Program-made: the position numbers and the translations under genes | Source: Selenomonadaceae bacterium | GTDB lineage: Bacteria > Bacillota > Negativicutes > Selenomonadales > Selenomonadaceae | DNA length: 64,000 bases | Assembly: GCA_017484005.1 (NCBI GenBank) | Contig: JAFUTY010000019.1 | Coordinates: 1 to 64,000 of the forward strand | Direction of reading: 5' to 3' | Part shown: in pieces, positions 47,149 through 56,602 of the stretch | Layout: every line of letters begins with the position of its first letter | Position numbering within the stretch: position 1 is the first letter of the stretch | The notes under the pieces: generated by a model | What the model saw: the letters and a program-made list of their open reading frames with translations, nothing else | Told to the model about the DNA's origin: nothing | Databases searched by the model: none

Positions 47149-49401
47149 ATGAAAAATCCAGAGGATCACAAAAAATTGTTAGCTCAAATCGAGGAACTTT
47201 CGCGAAATAGCATCAATTATTTTGATGTTGAGAAAGAATTTTTTCTTATCGATTCCGAAAATCTGTCGAATGTCCGTCCGCATTTTTATGGATATTCGAT
47301 TCAACGCGATGGAATTTATGAGGAAGAAAATTTGACTCCGGAGGCAATTTCAAATCTCGATGGGCGTGGATGTTATATCTATGTTGACGTGAGAGATAAT
47401 GAAATCACGATCAAGCAAGATTTGAATGGATGTTGGGGAGTTTATCTATTTCAGAATGGAAATTATTTCGCGTTGAGCAATTCATTCTTTCGACTTCTGG
47501 ATCATGTGAAATATCGTTATCCGTTGACAGTGAATCGCGATTATTGCAATTATATCTCAGTTGATGGACTTTGTAGCTCGTCATGTATCGAAACAGCTGT
47601 CAATGAGATTCAGATAATCGATAGAAGTGCAATTCTTCACATCGATCGATTTAAAAAAATTTTGGAAATTGAATCGATTGATTATAAAGAACATAGCATT
47701 TCTCCGGATTCAGTAGAAGGAATCGGGATTTTAGATCAATGGGCTGAATTTTGGAGTGGTGTGTTCCGTAAATTGACTCAAAATACAAAATTCATTCAAG
47801 CAGATTTGTCGGGAGGATTTGATAGTCGAATCGCTCTCGTTCCGTTGATCTATTCTGGAACGGATTTGAATCAAATACGAATCAATTCAGTTCACAACAA
47901 TCTCTATACTCATTCGGAAGATTATGAAATAGCCTCTCAAATCGCGGCGCACTATAATTTTGAATTGAATCGGACATTGCCGGATAATCAAAATTTGAAT
48001 TACAGTCTGTACGATGGATTTGATGTCAATTTACATTCTCGACAGCTTTTTAGCAATCTTTCTGGAGTGCCAACCAAAAAAAGTCTGAATAAAATTTATG
48101 CATTTACTGGAGCTAATGGCGAGACATTGCGTTATTATTGGCGAACTCCGTTGAAGGAATTTGTTGCGACTGAAACTCAAAGGGCAGATCGATATTCACC
48201 TACATTAGCAATTGAATTGAGACGTTCATTCGAAAATATTTTTGCATCGAATTCGCGCTATCTTCGCAACAAGTACAAAATCGATGATGCTGATTCTGTA
48301 GATATTACAAACTTCATGTATTTGGAAACTCGTGGGCGTTGGCATTTTGGAAAGGCGGCAGTGTCAAGCTATTTTTCGAATATATTGTCGCTATTTCCTG
48401 CAAGCGATCCTGAAATTTGTACTTTGTCATGCAATTCAGCTAAATGTCCAGATTATAATTTAATGGTCGCTTTGCTTTTCGATAGATATGCTCCGGATTT
48501 ATTGAAGTTTCCAATTCAAGGCAACAGATCAATTGCGCCTGAGACTATCGATTATGCAAAAAAGATCAATGAAAGATTTCCAATCATACGTAAAGATGTA
48601 AATTCGGGGGGGGTACAAAGTTCCTTCAGTCTACTGCCGCGTGATTCATATGTCGAAAAAATCCTCGCCTCAAATCAAAACAATCCAGAAATCTCCGAAA
48701 AATTATCGCAGGACTGTTTGAAAGCAGTTTTTGATACCAGCAGAGTATATGGGCTTTTTACTGCATATTTTGACATGGAACTCTACAATAACGCGATGAA
48801 ATTTTATGAAAAATATATTTTCGCACGCACACGTCCAGCGTATGTTATTACTGGAGTTGCGAAAGTTATTGAGGATGTTGAAATTAGTCAAAATAACCGT
48901 CTATCAAACGGATATGTACAACGCTTTTTAAATCATGACTTTGCAAAATTTCACGAAGATGTATCAATCAATCCGAATTTCTTGCCTCATATAACTGCAC
49001 GAGTAGAAATTCAACTTGTCTCAGTCAATGGAGATTTTCAAATTGTCTCCGTGTCAGATGATACTGCTCGAGTTACAAAACCTAATTGGATTCAAGGCGA
49101 GAATCGAATTGGGTTTTGCATTCACTCACATTCTGGAATTTTGGAATTTTCGGCAAAAGCTACTACAGATGGTAAAGTCATATTGTGGTTGCGAGGAATG
49201 GATAAGCGTTATCCTGAAGACAATTCTAAACGCATTCCATATTGGATTGACTATACCAAATTTATGGTGGATGAAGATTTGATATTCGATAAAATTACTC
49301 CGACTTGGCATGACCAGCCGTATCGATATCAAAAAAATGTCAAAGCTGGCGAAGAAATCAAAATCAAAGTCGAATGGTTGCCACATTTGAACGATGCCTG
49401 A
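47149..49401 (+). CDS. Asparagine-synthase-like protein with G8 tract, unknown role
   Basis: Protein of 750 residues. An N-terminal part (about 1-170) resembles the class II amidotransferase half of asparagine synthetase but lacks the N-terminal catalytic Cys. A synthase domain has the ATP-pyrophosphatase loop DLSGGFDSRIAL near residue 225. The last 120 or so residues look like a beta-sandwich (WHDQPYRYQKNVKAGEEIKI). Such proteins occur in surface-glycan and secondary-metabolite loci. I chose ATG 47149, with AAAGGAC upstream. A run of eight G near residue 486 (SGG in VNSGGVQSS) makes it a third possible phase-variable gene. Confidence 0.65.
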   Translation: MKNPEDHKKLLAQIEELSRNSINYFDVEKEFFLIDSENLSNVRPHFYGYSIQRDGIYEEENLTPEAISNLDGRGCYIYVDVRDNEITIKQDLNGCWGVYLFQNGNYFALSNSFFRLLDHVKYRYPLTVNRDYCNYISVDGLCSSSCIETAVNEIQIIDRSAILHIDRFKKILEIESIDYKEHSISPDSVEGIGILDQWAEFWSGVFRKLTQNTKFIQADLSGGFDSRIALVPLIYSGTDLNQIRINSVHNNLYTHSEDYEIASQIAAHYNFELNRTLPDNQNLNYSLYDGFDVNLHSRQLFSNLSGVPTKKSLNKIYAFTGANGETLRYYWRTPLKEFVATETQRADRYSPTLAIELRRSFENIFASNSRYLRNKYKIDDADSVDITNFMYLETRGRWHFGKAAVSSYFSNILSLFPASDPEICTLSCNSAKCPDYNLMVALLFDRYAPDLLKFPIQGNRSIAPETIDYAKKINERFPIIRKDVNSGGVQSSFSLLPRDSYVEKILASNQNNPEISEKLSQDCLKAVFDTSRVYGLFTAYFDMELYNNAMKFYEKYIFARTRPAYVITGVAKVIEDVEISQNNRLSNGYVQRFLNHDFAKFHEDVSINPNFLPHITARVEIQLVSVNGDFQIVSVSDDTARVTKPNWIQGENRIGFCIHSHSGILEFSAKATTDGKVILWLRGMDKRYPEDNSKRIPYWIDYTKFMVDEDLIFDKITPTWHDQPYRYQKNVKAGEEIKIKVEWLPHLNDA
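48606..48613 (+). repeat. Poly-G tract (G8) in the asparagine-synthase-like gene
   Basis: Eight consecutive G within an A+T-rich coding region, in frame at present. Shorter than the two C tracts but of the kind that slips. Confidence 0.7.
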
Positions 49402-49414
49402 TTCCGAATAAAAA

Positions 49415-49452
49415 AATCCCGAGGATCATTTTCGATCCCCGGGATCTTTTTT
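49415..49452. terminator. Bidirectional terminator between the asparagine-synthase-like gene and slt
   Basis: Inner stem 49417-49428 with 49434-49445, A7 and T7 flanks, and perfect outer arms TCCGAA/TTCGGA. The one imperfect inner pair is U-G on the minus strand. Confidence 0.8.
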
Positions 49453-49460
49453 TGTTCGGA

Positions 49461-50102
49461 TCAATAAAGCTCGTGATATTTTGAACGTGCATCGAGAACT
49501 TTTCTGACGAATGCTCGAGTCTCTGGAAATGGAATCGCGCTGATGTCTGAAAAATCTTCCGCCCAATGATAATCCTCAATCCAGCCGCGAACGTTCCCGC
49601 TTCCAGCGTTGTAAGCTGCAATCGCTAGAATATCATTGCCGTCGAATTCATCTTTGAGCGTCGCGAGATACCAAATTCCATAACGAATATTTACATCAGA
49701 CTCGTACAAATTCATCGCGTCAAATTCATCTTCGTCAAGCTGCGTTGAAATCCATGCGGCTGTCTCCGGCATCAATTGCATTAATCCAATCGCGCCGACG
49801 TATGAAGTCGCCCGCCGATCGAAATTGCTTTCATTTTTGATAACTGCCGCGGCGAGATTTCTATCGACGTTGAATCGCGCGGAATATGTATCAATCGATT
49901 CGCGATAATGCAATGGATAAAAAAATGTGCGCTGAACCATTGGAGTCTGCGAAAAAATTATCGTCGTGAGGAGCATACACGTCGCGATTATGAATTGCGA
50001 AAGCCGTTTATGCGGAGATTTTGGAGATTCTTCGATTTCGTCGCGCGTCTCGAATTCTTCATAAGAGATTTCGTTTTGCGAGTAGATTTGCAATTCTGTC
50101 AC
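49461..50102 (-). CDS. slt: Soluble lytic transglycosylase-like protein
   Basis: Peptidoglycan-cleaving enzyme of 213 residues. One N-terminal membrane segment (about residues 38-55) leads to an SLT domain with the catalytic Glu in AAVIKNESNFD and the motifs GAIGLMQLMPETA and AAYNAGSGNV. It acts in the periplasm. The start is a GTG at 50102, with TGAGGT upstream, overlapping coaE by 44 nt. It is the last gene of polA-coaE-slt. Confidence 0.87.
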   Translation of the reverse strand: MTELQIYSQNEISYEEFETRDEIEESPKSPHKRLSQFIIATCMLLTTIIFSQTPMVQRTFFYPLHYRESIDTYSARFNVDRNLAAAVIKNESNFDRRATSYVGAIGLMQLMPETAAWISTQLDEDEFDAMNLYESDVNIRYGIWYLATLKDEFDGNDILAIAAYNAGSGNVRGWIEDYHWAEDFSDISAIPFPETRAFVRKVLDARSKYHELY

Positions 50103-50655
50103 GTGTCACAAACCTCATTTCCGAATTGTCAATAACCACATCTGCCCGAGCGATTCTGTCAGCCTGCGACATTTGAGCATCGATTCGCGCCCTAGCTTGA
50201 GCTCGATTCAAATTGTCGCGGCGCATCAACCGCTTGATTTGAATTTGCCGTTTCAGAATCACAACCCAATTTTCATCCGCCAAATCATCCCAGCCCGCCT
50301 CGAATAACAATGGAATTTCCAAAACGAGCAATCGAGTTCCCTGCTTGAAAAAATCCTCGATTCGTTCAATTAGCGCGGTGTGAAGAATTGGATGAGTCGT
50401 TTCATTTATCCATTGAAGTTCCGCGGGATTATTGAAAACGATTTCACCGATTTGCCGGCGATTGAGCGTTCCATCTTCCTGCAAAATTGATTTGCCAAAG
50501 TGAGATAAATATGCTTGAAAAATTTTCTCGCCAGGATTCGAAAGTTCATGCGCAAGTTTGTCAACATCGATAACTTCCGCGCCATAATATTCCAGAGTCT
50601 CAGAAATCGCAGACTTTCCGCATGCGATTCCGCCTGTCAAAGCTATAATATGCAT
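50059..50655 (-). CDS. coaE: Dephospho-CoA kinase
   Basis: Last enzyme of CoA synthesis, 198 residues. It has the P-loop LTGGIACGKSAIS (about residue 6), DVDKLAHEL, and the lid-region RRDNLNRAQARARIDAQMS. Its ATG at 50655 abuts the polA TGA, so the two are translationally coupled; polA-coaE-slt is a common order in this group of bacteria. Confidence 0.93.
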   Translation of the reverse strand: MHIIALTGGIACGKSAISETLEYYGAEVIDVDKLAHELSNPGEKIFQAYLSHFGKSILQEDGTLNRRQIGEIVFNNPAELQWINETTHPILHTALIERIEDFFKQGTRLLVLEIPLLFEAGWDDLADENWVVILKRQIQIKRLMRRDNLNRAQARARIDAQMSQADRIARADVVIDNSEMRFVTRDRIANLLAKRNLL

Positions 50656-53046
50656 TCAAACTTCCGCCCAATTTTTTCCGACGTTGATATCAACTAACAA
50701 TGGAATTTTGAGATTCGCGACGTTTTCCATCGATTCTTTGACGAGATTTTTTACTTGATCGATTTCATTTTCGACAACTTCAAGAATCAATTCATCATGA
50801 ACCTGCAAAATGATTCGGCTTTTCAGATTTTCGATTTTGAGATTTTTGGCGACTCGAATCATTGCGAGCTTGATAATATCTGCCGCCGAACCTTGAATCG
50901 GAGTATTCATCGCCATTCTTTCCGCGACGGATCGAGTGTAGAAATTTGGACTTAACAGCGCGGGCAGATATCGACGACGTCCAAACATCGTTTCAGTGAA
51001 TCCATGATTTCGCGCGAATTCAATCGTTTCATCGAGAAATTTTTTGACGCCGGGATATCGATCGTAAAATTTTGCGATTAAATCTCCCGCATCCTTCCGA
51101 GAAATTTTGAGATCTTTCGAAAGTCCAAAATCGCTGATTCCATAGACAATTCCAAAATTCACTGCTTTCGCATGGCGTCGAAGTTCAGACGTGACTTGAT
51201 CTATTGGAATTCCAAAAACTTCCGCGGCTGTTCGAGAATGGATATCCTCTCCTGCTAAAAAACTCTTGATAAAATTTTCATCGCCGGACATGTGCGCCAA
51301 GATTCGAAGTTCAATTTGCGAATAATCAGCGGATAACAGCGCGTCGAAATCTTTGCCGGGGATAAACAATTCGCGAATCGATCTGCCCATTTCAGTTCTC
51401 ACTGGAACATTTTGCAAATTTGGATCTGAGCTCGAAAGTCTTCCAGTTGCCGCGATTGTCTGATGAAATTTCGCATGAACGCGACCAGATTTTGGATCGA
51501 TCAGCGCGCCAATTCCATCGAGATAAGTTGATTTCAGTTTTGTCAGCGTTCGATAATCCAAAATTTTCGCGACGATTGGATGCTGTGATTTCAGCGATTC
51601 GAGCACCTCGACATCTGTTGAATATCCACGCTTAGTTTTTTTCTGCGTCGGGAGTTTCAATTTTTCAAAGAGCAGTTCACCGAGCTGCTTTGTCGAATTG
51701 ATGTTGAACTTTCCGCCCGCCAATGAATAAATTTCCCTGATCAATGAATCGAGCTTTTCACCGATTTCATATGACTTCGAAAAAATTTTGCCTCGATCAA
51801 CCTGCATTCCGACCAATTCCATCTGTGCGAGGATTGGTACTAGCGGCAATTCGATTTCGCGATACAGTTTCAAGAGATTTTGCAATTCCAATTCCAATTT
51901 CAACTTTCGCCCGAGATTCAGCAGTTGATCTTCGTTGAGTTTAGGCGGAATTTTTTTTGTGCGCGTCGATTCATCTGGATACACAAGATAATTTGCGATT
52001 CCAACATCGAAAATTTTGTCGAGATTCTCGGAAATCTCCGGATGTTTTTTGAGCATCGATTTAAGATCGCGCACATAAATCGTCACGCCGTCTTGAATTT
52101 CATCGACCGCTTCAGATTGAACCTGCGGAATGTTGAAAAGATCGATTGTATTCTCGTCAACTGTCAAATCGAAATTCAGTCGAAATGCAAATAGATCCTT
52201 GAAATGCTCGAGCGGTTTATTGAGCTCATAACGTTTGCAAAATTCCGCGAGCCGTCTGAAATCAACATGCAATCGGAATTCATCAGAATCGAATTTGAGA
52301 TCCGGAACATTTTGATCGATCGTCGCGAGCTTTTTGGATAACTCGATTTGATCTTTGGATTCTAAAATTTTGGATCGAATTCGCGTCGGAACTAAATCGA
52401 TTCGTTTCAATAAATTTTCGACGCTGCCAAATTCTATCAATAATTGAGTTGCAGTTTTTGAGCCGACATTTGGAACTCCAGGAATGTTATCTGATTTATC
52501 ACCTTGCAATGCCTTCAAATCGATCAATTGCGTCGGTGTGATTTGAAATTCCTTTTGAAAACTCGACTCGTCATAAATTTGGAGATTTTGAGTTCCCTTC
52601 CGCGTGAAAAATACTCTCAAATTTGGGCGAAGTAATTGAAGAGCGTCGCGATCTCCAGTCACAATCGCTGTATTGATCCCGAGTTTTGCCGATTGACTTG
52701 CGAGAGTTCCGATTAAATCATCTGCCTCGAAATTCTGTTTTGAGATTGTTTTGATTCCGAGCGATTGACAAAGTTCAATGATCGGCTGAATTTGCGACAA
52801 TAATTCATCGGGAGTTTTATCGCGCTGCGCTTTATAATCGGAAAACATCTCGGTTCGAAAAGTTTTTCGGCTTGCATCGATACAATTCACGGCGAGATCT
52901 GGATCAAAATCTTTGAGCAGTCTCACGAGCATCGATGAAAATCCAAAAATTGCATTTGTAAAATCGCCCTTCGTTGTCTGTAGAAGTGGCAACGCATAAA
53001 ATGCACGATAGATGAGCGACGATCCGTCGAGCACTAAGAATTTCAT
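50656..53046 (-). CDS. polA: DNA polymerase I with degenerate 3'-5' exonuclease region
   Basis: Repair and Okazaki-fragment polymerase of 796 residues. The 5'-3' exonuclease domain (LDGSSLIYRAFYALPLL, QGDKSDNIPGVPNVGSKTA) is complete. The middle domain (about 290-380) is short and has none of the DxE/DxxxY exonuclease motifs, so proofreading is absent, as in many Firmicutes. The polymerase domain has DYSQIELRILAHMSGDE, RRHAKAVNFGIVYG and the palm ILQVHDELILEV. First gene of polA-coaE-slt. Confidence 0.93.
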   Translation of the reverse strand: MKFLVLDGSSLIYRAFYALPLLQTTKGDFTNAIFGFSSMLVRLLKDFDPDLAVNCIDASRKTFRTEMFSDYKAQRDKTPDELLSQIQPIIELCQSLGIKTISKQNFEADDLIGTLASQSAKLGINTAIVTGDRDALQLLRPNLRVFFTRKGTQNLQIYDESSFQKEFQITPTQLIDLKALQGDKSDNIPGVPNVGSKTATQLLIEFGSVENLLKRIDLVPTRIRSKILESKDQIELSKKLATIDQNVPDLKFDSDEFRLHVDFRRLAEFCKRYELNKPLEHFKDLFAFRLNFDLTVDENTIDLFNIPQVQSEAVDEIQDGVTIYVRDLKSMLKKHPEISENLDKIFDVGIANYLVYPDESTRTKKIPPKLNEDQLLNLGRKLKLELELQNLLKLYREIELPLVPILAQMELVGMQVDRGKIFSKSYEIGEKLDSLIREIYSLAGGKFNINSTKQLGELLFEKLKLPTQKKTKRGYSTDVEVLESLKSQHPIVAKILDYRTLTKLKSTYLDGIGALIDPKSGRVHAKFHQTIAATGRLSSSDPNLQNVPVRTEMGRSIRELFIPGKDFDALLSADYSQIELRILAHMSGDENFIKSFLAGEDIHSRTAAEVFGIPIDQVTSELRRHAKAVNFGIVYGISDFGLSKDLKISRKDAGDLIAKFYDRYPGVKKFLDETIEFARNHGFTETMFGRRRYLPALLSPNFYTRSVAERMAMNTPIQGSAADIIKLAMIRVAKNLKIENLKSRIILQVHDELILEVVENEIDQVKNLVKESMENVANLKIPLLVDINVGKNWAEV

Positions 53047-53073
53047 TCATCATCACCTTTTCGAGTAATTGTA

Positions 53074-54576
53074 TCAAGCTGCATCCGGACTAATCACATT
53101 GCCTTGATCGTCAAGCGGATTTCCATAATCATCGAAAACCATGTTTTTGGGATCGCGAGTTTGTTTTTGAGATTTCTGTTCCTGTTTAGATTCCGGCTGC
53201 TGATTCGATTCGTCTTCAGATTCTGTCTCTGATTTTTGATTTTTATCTTTCTTTGATTTCTTAGATTTGGATTTTTTATCAGACTTCGATTCCGGTTCAG
53301 ATTTCACTTCCGGCTCAGGTTCTGGAGATTCATTTTTAACTTCAGATTCCTCGGATTTTGGAGGAATGATGTTGCCGAATTCATCGAGCGGATTTCCATA
53401 ATCATCGAAAACGATCGGTGGATTCTGATTGTCATCGCGAGGTTTTGAATCTGCGGGCGGAAGATCTGTCGGCTGATCAATTGGCTGATCGACGCTCGGT
53501 TTTTGATTCGGATCGTCAACTGTAATTGGAACATGAATCGGTTCAATTGCCGGCGAATCAGTTGGAGCATTCAATCCTTGATCCTTGCCGCGTTTATCTT
53601 TGCGAGACGGTTTATCTTTCTTTTTATCTTTCTTCGATGTTTGATCGATCGGCTGAATTTGGAAAATATTTCCGTCAATTAGAGAGCCGCTCGTATGAAA
53701 AATCTTCTGCGAATCGTTTGCATTGATATAAATTTTTCCTTTTTTATCGAATGCATAAGCCGTCCCATATTCGGAAGAGATTCGATTGTCATAATCGCTC
53801 CATGTGAATTTGACTTGAGTTTCATTAGAGATTTCTGCCGCGGGAATATATGTGACATCGTCTTGAATGATCGCACCGACATTCAATTTTTTATCGCCAT
53901 ATTCAATTGGATAGATTTTCCCAACATAATTTGGCTCGCCGGTTGAATCATAAATTTCCTGCTCGATTTGCGAATCACTTTCAAACGCGCCGATTCCATA
54001 TCCATCGAGCCACTTTGTCACATCCTCGAGCTGAACATTCCGCTGCCAGTCATAACCGTCCGGATAGACATAATAAACAACTTCATTATTATCATCTTTT
54101 TCAACGACGACGCGATTGTACATGATTTCAACCGGCGTCCCGACTGTCACGAGATCGAAAAGCTCTTCGACATCCTGCTCATACATTCTGATACAGCCAT
54201 TTGATACATAATGACCGATCGAGCCCGGATTGTTCGTTCCATGGATTCCATAATTTCCATGAAACTGCATCCATCTTCTTCCGAGAGGATTGTTTGATCC
54301 CGCCGGAACTGAAAACTCTGGATCGTCCGGATTAATCCATGGAGGATCGACTTCCTTCGTGAGAATCGAGTAATAGCCGACCGGAGTTGGAGTTGCATAT
54401 TTTCCTGGACCAATTGGATAGAGTCGAATTTTTTTGTTATCATCGTACAAAGCGAGAGTTCGAGTTGCGAGATTTATAACGATCTTCCGTTCAGCCTGCG
54501 CAGTTGATGCTGTTGAATTTGCCAAAAGAATCACCGATGCAAATCCAGCAAAAATTTTTCCGAAGCGTTTCAGCAT
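53074..54576 (-). CDS. Exported L,D-transpeptidase with repeat-bearing C-terminal tail
   Basis: Exported cell-wall enzyme of 500 residues. The signal peptide (MLKRFGKIFAGFASVILLA, ending AQAE) is followed by a YkuD catalytic domain with IHGTNNPGSIG, then the Cys in SNGCIRMYEQD (about residue 140). A beta domain like the copper-amine-oxidase N-terminal domain follows (about 220-300). The tail (about 305-500) is Lys/Asp/Ser/Pro-rich and contains two copies of FDDYGNPLDxxGN. I chose ATG 54576, with GAAGGGGCG upstream. The tail may bind wall or outer membrane. Confidence 0.85.
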   Translation of the reverse strand: MLKRFGKIFAGFASVILLANSTASTAQAERKIVINLATRTLALYDDNKKIRLYPIGPGKYATPTPVGYYSILTKEVDPPWINPDDPEFSVPAGSNNPLGRRWMQFHGNYGIHGTNNPGSIGHYVSNGCIRMYEQDVEELFDLVTVGTPVEIMYNRVVVEKDDNNEVVYYVYPDGYDWQRNVQLEDVTKWLDGYGIGAFESDSQIEQEIYDSTGEPNYVGKIYPIEYGDKKLNVGAIIQDDVTYIPAAEISNETQVKFTWSDYDNRISSEYGTAYAFDKKGKIYINANDSQKIFHTSGSLIDGNIFQIQPIDQTSKKDKKKDKPSRKDKRGKDQGLNAPTDSPAIEPIHVPITVDDPNQKPSVDQPIDQPTDLPPADSKPRDDNQNPPIVFDDYGNPLDEFGNIIPPKSEESEVKNESPEPEPEVKSEPESKSDKKSKSKKSKKDKNQKSETESEDESNQQPESKQEQKSQKQTRDPKNMVFDDYGNPLDDQGNVISPDAA

Positions 54577-54657
54577 TTTGATCGCCCCTTCGATATCTTC
54601 TCTGAAAATTTCCTGCAAATAGTATCAGAATCGATTTTGCCTTGCAATAATTTCCGA

Positions 54658-54696
54658 ACAAAAAAGATCCGAACCTCGTTTGAGATTCGGATCTTT
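54658..54696 (-). terminator. Terminator at the end of the cobalamin/membrane-protein operon
   Basis: A 12-bp stem (54667-54678 with 54683-54694) with the T run on the minus strand; its imperfect pair is G-U there. The stop codon of the preceding gene lies at the base of the stem. Confidence 0.75.
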
Positions 54697-54698
54697 TT

Positions 54699-55961
54699 TC
54701 ACATAACTTTTTTAGTCCATTCATCTGCAATTTTTTGATCGACTTTCCATTTTCCATCTGCTCCGCGAGTAACCAATCGACAAGATGTTCTCTTTGCATG
54801 TTCCTTGATTCGCTCGAGCCGTCGAGTCTCCTCATTCTGTCTGAAAAGTGCTTCGCTGATACAAAGCTGAGTTTGAACTGCGAGCTTCGCTTTTTCATGA
54901 CGCGAAAGAGCTCGATGCTGCATTCGAACTCCTTCCTTCGGAATTTCATGCGCCCGCTCCTTCCAGCCTGGCAAATGAGATCGAATGAAAATGTATGTGC
55001 GATAAGAATATCGATACAATCTGCGTCCTAAAAATTGTCCAAATTTGTCGGAAATCATTCGGACGATCAAAAAAATCAACATTGAAACTTTCACACCGAC
55101 AACAGTCAATGCGATTCCGCCGAGCAATGGTAAGAAAAAGATCATTGCCGCTTTGATTAACATGAATGAGAAAATCAGCATGACTGTCCCGCGCCCGATT
55201 CTGAACATCATGTTTTTATGCGACGAGCAATACTCGATCATTCGACGAATCGCGAGCTTTGGATGTTGAAACAGCAGTACGATGAATCGCGCGAATTCTC
55301 TTCCATAATACGCAATTCCCTCGCCGAGCTGCTGCAGAAGTCGATTGATATCTGTCGGGATTGTCGTGATAATTCGCATGATCATTTCGAGATCGAATGT
55401 TGTCGCTCGAAAAGTCACAAACATCCCACCGATTGCTCGAACTGGCTTGCCAACCCATGCAACGACATTTTCTGGAAGTGGGAGTGCCGGAATCAGCATT
55501 GCGACGATGTAAATCACAATTGCGAGCATTCTTCCAAATAAAATTCCGCCGAAATATTTCAAAACGAGTTTGGGATTCTTTTTGAAAACTTTTGGAAGTC
55601 TGCGATATTTGGCTGGAGCTTTTTTCAAAATTCGATTCGCGACTTTATTATTGCAAACCCTCGTCCGCTCTTCATACTCACGCCGCGCTGCCTCTTGAAT
55701 CTGCTGATTCTGTTTCTCGATCTTCGCCGACAGATCGATCATTTTTTGAAATGCATTCGCGATAGCTTCTTCCGCTCGACGTTTATTTTCTCGATCGACT
55801 TCCTGCGTGACCTGCATCATGTTTTGAAATGACGCGGCAAGATCGAATTGCTTTGGCGGCTGAGATTTTTTCTCTCGAATTTCTCGACGCGTTGTGAGTT
55901 TGTACGTCGCGAATTTTGGAAATTTTTTCAGCCGAACGAATTCGCGAGATTGATCCGACAT
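54699..55961 (-). CDS. Large membrane protein of unknown function, paralogue of the next gene
   Basis: Not recognised. It is 420 residues from ATG 55961 (AAAAGGGGG upstream). A charged, probably coiled-coil N-terminus (about 40-115, rich in Glu, Gln and Lys) precedes a basic YRRLPKVFKKNPKLVLKYF and a membrane region of four or five segments (about 135-310). A basic cytoplasmic-looking tail rich in Arg and His follows (about 315-420). Residues about 118-310 match the smaller neighbour throughout. Last gene of the cobalamin-synthesis run; a link to cobalamin is only positional. Confidence 0.6.
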   Translation of the reverse strand: MSDQSREFVRLKKFPKFATYKLTTRREIREKKSQPPKQFDLAASFQNMMQVTQEVDRENKRRAEEAIANAFQKMIDLSAKIEKQNQQIQEAARREYEERTRVCNNKVANRILKKAPAKYRRLPKVFKKNPKLVLKYFGGILFGRMLAIVIYIVAMLIPALPLPENVVAWVGKPVRAIGGMFVTFRATTFDLEMIMRIITTIPTDINRLLQQLGEGIAYYGREFARFIVLLFQHPKLAIRRMIEYCSSHKNMMFRIGRGTVMLIFSFMLIKAAMIFFLPLLGGIALTVVGVKVSMLIFLIVRMISDKFGQFLGRRLYRYSYRTYIFIRSHLPGWKERAHEIPKEGVRMQHRALSRHEKAKLAVQTQLCISEALFRQNEETRRLERIKEHAKRTSCRLVTRGADGKWKVDQKIADEWTKKVM

Positions 55962-56005
55962 TTTCCACACCCCCTTTTGCGGAAATCACAGATCAATTTT
56001 CAAAA

Positions 56006-56590
56006 TCAATTCGAAGGAATCAATTCTCTGGCGGCGCGATGAATGATCTTTCCCAAAATATTTCCGATTTTATTGAGTGCGAATTTTATCAGAAAGATCA
56101 GCAGCATCGAGACTCGAATTCCTGCGACAGTCAACATCACTCCCGAGAGAATCGGCATGATGAAAATCATTGCGACTTTGACAAGTAAAAATGAAACGAA
56201 AAATGTTGTCGCGTTCCGAGTCATTCGCGAAATCATCGTTCCGTTTGTTCTGAAAAAATGGAGAAAGACTTCGAGCGCGAGTCCTGGATTATGAATCGTG
56301 AGCGATGTGAAATCGATGAATCGCCTTCCATAGTATAAAAAAATTTCACCGATTTTTGGTAGAAATTTTTCAATATCTGTTGGAATTGATTTTGCGAGCT
56401 TGATAATTGCGCGCGGATGAATTTTTCTAACTGCGGCAATCGATCTCGGCGCGATGATCGATAAAATGAAAATCGCGGCGAGATAAATCAGAATTCGCCA
56501 GAGGAGGATGCTCACGAAATATTTTGTGACGAGCTTAGGATTTTTTCGAAAAGCCTTTGGAAGTCGACGGAATCGAGCGGGAATTTTCAT
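56006..56590 (-). CDS. Small membrane protein of unknown function, paralogue of the preceding entry
   Basis: Not recognised. It is 194 residues with GAGGAGGG before the ATG. It opens with FRRLPKAFRKNPKLVTKYF, then has a membrane segment (about 25-45), IPTDIEKFLPKIG, GLALEVFLHFF, and two more hydrophobic stretches (LLVKVAMIFIMPILSG, then RVSMLLIFLIKFAL). It is a core-only version of the larger protein 44 bp downstream, without its coiled coil and basic tail. Probably a tandem duplicate with division of labour. Confidence 0.6.
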   Translation of the reverse strand: MKIPARFRRLPKAFRKNPKLVTKYFVSILLWRILIYLAAIFILSIIAPRSIAAVRKIHPRAIIKLAKSIPTDIEKFLPKIGEIFLYYGRRFIDFTSLTIHNPGLALEVFLHFFRTNGTMISRMTRNATTFFVSFLLVKVAMIFIMPILSGVMLTVAGIRVSMLLIFLIKFALNKIGNILGKIIHRAARELIPSN

Positions 56591-56602
56591 GTCGATCCCT
56601 CC

